A stretch of DNA of 9,075 nt, taken from positions 41,319-50,393 of the forward strand of contig DBYM01000011.1 of assembly GCA_002309875.1 (NCBI GenBank), given 5' to 3'. The notes under the pieces were generated by a model. That model made no database searches and was not told the DNA's origin. It was given only the letters and a program-made list of their open reading frames with translations. The stretch comes from Cyanobacteria bacterium UBA1186 (GTDB lineage Bacteria > Cyanobacteriota > Vampirovibrionia > Gastranaerophilales > Gastranaerophilaceae). A program made the translations under genes and the position numbers. This document shows positions 7,097 to 9,075 of the stretch, piece by piece (the first letter of the stretch is position 1; each line of letters begins with the position of its first letter).

Positions 7097-8555
7097 CAAA
7101 AAAATGCAGTATGTTATTAAGACAGTTCCAACCGATGACAAGCAGGCTCTTGAAGACTTGCTTAACGAAATGTCGCTTGAAGGCTGGGATTTATATACAA
7201 TGCACGAAATCGAAACAGAACGTTCAGTCGATTTTAACTGTATTTTTATGAGAGAGCGTCAGGAAGAAGACAAAACAGATTTAGACGATATTGTAAACGT
7301 TACAAGTTTCAAATACAGAATGGAAAAAATGCTTGCAGCGCCCACAAGTCCTTATGAATCCTGCAAAGAAATTCAACTCAAAATTTCAAACCAAAAAGAC
7401 AGAATTAAACGTATAAAATCCGAATTGGAAAGCGATAATCTTTCAGGCGAGGACAAAAACAGGTTAAACAATCAAATGTCAGACGAACTTCGCCAACTTG
7501 ATTCTCTGAAACAGGCTTTGGTTAATGAAATTTCACCTGACACAATGTATTCTTCAATTAAAGAAGAAAAATTTACGGTAAATCTTTCGGAAGAAATTCT
7601 TGAACTTGTCTCAATGGAAAGTAATGACAATCTGCTTGCAGAAACCGTTAAAGTCAGACAAACCCTGAAAGATGACCTTGGTTACGTTATTCCGCATATT
7701 CATTTCCACAACAGCGACGACTTAAACCAAAACGAATTCAGCATAAAAATTCACGACATTGAGGTATTCAGAGGAATTGTATTCCCTAACCACAAAGCCT
7801 TTTACAAAAATGAGTTAAAGGGTTATACAACCACTGATGAAGATTTTATCGTTACAGATGCCATTACGGGCCGCAAAATCGTTTGGATACATCAGGACAA
7901 AGTCCGTGATTTTTGGCTCAAAGGATTGAGTGCGGTTGAATATATCGGAAAAGCCATTGAATACATTTCAATCAGAGAAGTATCCGACATAATGGATTAC
8001 AACGACATCAACAAATACGTTGAAATTGTGCTTGAGCAAAATTCATTCCTCGTTGACAATATTATACCGGACTTCTTAACGGCTGCAGACCTGAAATACC
8101 TTTTAACCTGCTTAATCAGAGAAAAGGTTTCGGTTAAAAACATAATTTATCTTTTTGAAAAAATTAACGACTATGCAAATGAGCCGACAAAAGAAGATTT
8201 GCTCGACAAAGTCCGTCTTGCATTCTCTAAACTGATTATAAAAGACCTGGCTAAATCAGGGGAAATAAAGGTTATTGAATTTTCTGACGAAACTCTTGAA
8301 AAGGTTTCTTCCTTCTTTGAGTCAGAAGATGATGAATCAATAATAAGGATTGATTCAAATGATGTTGCAGAAATCGCAAACAAAATAAATAAGATTGCAA
8401 AATCAAAGAAATTGGATAACCCGATACTTGCAGTGCCGATGGATATGAGGCATATGTGCTTTGTAATCCTTTCGGAATTTGTGCCGAATATAACAGTTCT
8501 CGCATCAGAAGAACTCGTTGGAGACTGCGATATTAAATTTATTGCCAAAGTATAG
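7086..8555 (+). CDS. Soluble FlhA-C/FHIPEP-like protein with an N-terminal DUF4177-like domain
   Basis: A 489-residue cytosolic protein with no signal peptide or membrane segment. Residues 7-58 resemble DUF4177 (MQYVIKTVP, then LLNEMSLEGWDLYTM and FNCIFMRE). Residues 95-147 are a predicted coiled coil rich in Lys/Glu/Gln. From about 163 to 489 the chain follows the cytosolic half of FlhA, the flagellar type III export gate, domain by domain: LGYVIPHIHFHN (198-209, cf. LGF-VIP-VRIRDN); EFSIKIHDIEVFRG (217-230); FPNHKAFYKN (233-242); GRKIVWI (262-268); the helical D3 with IPDFLTAADLKYLLTCLIRE (327-346) and VSVKNIIYLFEKINDYA; and D4 ending PNITVLASEELVGDCDIKFI (467-486, cf. PGL-VLAYNEI). FlhA's ~330-residue membrane half is missing. 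Start: ATG at 7086 or the adjacent 7089, after GGAAGAGGG (7075-7083), overlapping pdp. Function unknown; a docking or scaffold role is inference from FlhA-C binding export chaperones. Confidence 0.85.
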   Translation: MMFNKKMQYVIKTVPTDDKQALEDLLNEMSLEGWDLYTMHEIETERSVDFNCIFMRERQEEDKTDLDDIVNVTSFKYRMEKMLAAPTSPYESCKEIQLKISNQKDRIKRIKSELESDNLSGEDKNRLNNQMSDELRQLDSLKQALVNEISPDTMYSSIKEEKFTVNLSEEILELVSMESNDNLLAETVKVRQTLKDDLGYVIPHIHFHNSDDLNQNEFSIKIHDIEVFRGIVFPNHKAFYKNELKGYTTTDEDFIVTDAITGRKIVWIHQDKVRDFWLKGLSAVEYIGKAIEYISIREVSDIMDYNDINKYVEIVLEQNSFLVDNIIPDFLTAADLKYLLTCLIREKVSVKNIIYLFEKINDYANEPTKEDLLDKVRLAFSKLIIKDLAKSGEIKVIEFSDETLEKVSSFFESEDDESIIRIDSNDVAEIANKINKIAKSKKLDNPILAVPMDMRHMCFVILSEFVPNITVLASEELVGDCDIKFIAKV

Positions 8556-8580
8556 GGAGTATAAATATTATAATAACAAA

Positions 8581-8611
8581 AGGGCGAAGCCAAATGGCTT
8601 CGCCCTCTTTT
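8581..8611. terminator. Strong bidirectional rho-independent terminator
   Basis: AGGGCGAAGCC (8581-8591) pairs perfectly over 11 bases with GGCTTCGCCCT (8596-8606) around the loop AAAT. CTTTT follows on the right and AAAA (8577-8580) precedes on the left, so it works for the rightward operon and for the convergent ppdK gene, whose stop lies 18 bases away. Confidence 0.95.
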
Positions 8612-8628
8612 AATGTTATTGTATCGCC

Positions 8629-9075
8629 CTATACCATTGCAAGTTTTTTGCGAGGACAAGCGATTGCAGCCTGTGCAGCAGCAAGTTTTGCCTGCGGAAT
8701 TCTGAACGGTGAGCAGGATACATAGTTAAGTCCGATTTTGTGAGCATACTTAACTGAATCCGGATCTCCGCCGTGTTCGCCGCAGATACCGCCAACAAGT
8801 GCGCTGTTAACTGCCTTACCTTCGTTGATAGACATTTCGATTAATCTGCCTACACCCTTTTGGTCAAGAGTGATGAACGGATTAGAAGGTAATATCTTTT
8901 GTTCAACATAGTTCTTCAGGAACTTGCCTTCAGCGTCATCACGAGAGAAACCAAATGTCATCTGAGTAAGGTCATTTGTACCATAAGAGAAGAACTCGGC
9001 TTCTGTTGCAACTTCACCTGCAGTCAGTGCTGCACGAGGAATTTCAATCATTGTACCGAATTTGTAATCTACTCT
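8629..9075 (-). CDS. ppdK: Pyruvate, phosphate dikinase, C-terminal part
   Basis: The last 148 residues are visible; the frame stays open through base 9075, so the gene begins beyond the window, and the internal ATG at 9051 is not its start. PPDK interconverts pyruvate, ATP and phosphate with PEP, AMP and diphosphate. The fragment is the end of the PEP/pyruvate-binding TIM barrel: FGTMIEIPRAAL with its substrate-contacting Glu; EFFSYGTNDLTQMTFGFSRD carrying the Asn-Asp pair that binds substrate and metal; and VGGICGEHGGDPDS with the catalytic Cys that protonates enolpyruvate. The final SCSPFRIPQAKLAAAQAAI helix is typical, and a short extra tail (ACPRKKLAMV) follows. The GFSRDD segment favours PPDK over PEP synthase. 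In anaerobes the enzyme often runs in the glycolytic direction, saving energy as ATP; that role is inferred. Confidence 0.95.
   Translation of the reverse strand, partial: RVDYKFGTMIEIPRAALTAGEVATEAEFFSYGTNDLTQMTFGFSRDDAEGKFLKNYVEQKILPSNPFITLDQKGVGRLIEMSINEGKAVNSALVGGICGEHGGDPDSVKYAHKIGLNYVSCSPFRIPQAKLAAAQAAIACPRKKLAMV

Noticed and set aside
7086..8555. A true FlhA or type III secretion export gate
   Set aside because: No transmembrane segments are present and no flagellar or secretion gene lies in the window, so it cannot be a complete export gate.
8171..8659. A 162-residue minus-strand reading frame
   Set aside because: It is antisense to the FHIPEP-like gene, crosses the terminator and overlaps the end of ppdK in another frame; its Ser/Ile-rich composition is that of a shadow frame.
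9049..9051. ATG as the start of a 140-residue minus-strand gene
   Set aside because: The codons before it continue PPDK sequence (RVDYKFGT then MIEIPRAA), so it is an internal Met.
1..9075. CRISPR array, insertion sequence, phage or other mobile element
   Set aside because: No spaced direct repeats, terminal inverted repeats, transposase or integrase sequence was seen, and composition is even along the window.

Overview
The window is AT-rich and tightly packed: eight protein-coding genes, two of them cut by the window edges. No tRNA, rRNA, CRISPR array, insertion sequence or phage gene was seen. Two genes encode outer-membrane biogenesis factors (an Omp85/BamA barrel with three POTRA domains and a Skp/OmpH chaperone), so the host is a Gram-negative-type bacterium. 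Three POTRA domains, pyruvate phosphate dikinase, a Bacillus-type pyrimidine-nucleoside phosphorylase and the protein style together suggest a non-photosynthetic relative of cyanobacteria (Melainabacteria/Vampirovibrionia, for example a gut Gastranaerophilales). This placement is inference from gene content and not a search result.

Layout. Positions 1-492 (+) hold the C-terminal part of a homocitrate synthase/2-isopropylmalate synthase-family acyltransferase, possibly a Re-citrate synthase. It meets a minus-strand secreted protein of unknown function (542-1237) at a shared bidirectional terminator (493-524). Overlapping divergent promoters (about 1270-1315) then launch that secreted protein leftward and a two-gene unit rightward: a TerC/DUF475 membrane protein (1344-2381) and, overlapping by 4 bases, a short class II CCA-adding-type tRNA nucleotidyltransferase (2378-3235).

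A 148-base gap with a good promoter (3327-3356) precedes a four-gene rightward operon: bamA/Omp85 (3384-5291, TTG start), a skp/ompH-like gene (5319-5765), pyrimidine-nucleoside phosphorylase pdp (5768-7096), and a 489-residue protein (7086-8555) that overlaps pdp by 11 bases. A strong bidirectional hairpin terminator (8581-8611) ends this operon and also serves the convergent, partial ppdK gene (minus strand, 8629-9075).

The most unusual object is the 489-residue protein. Its last ~325 residues read as the cytosolic domain of FlhA/FHIPEP, the type III export gate, but the eight-helix membrane half is absent. In its place are a small DUF4177-like domain and a coiled coil. A soluble FlhA-C-like protein in an operon with outer-membrane assembly genes and a nucleoside phosphorylase, with no flagellar or secretion gene in view, is the best candidate here for something undescribed. 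The rest is mostly housekeeping: carbon metabolism (acyltransferase, PPDK), nucleoside salvage (Pdp), tRNA end processing, metal-linked membrane transport (TerC family) and envelope assembly.
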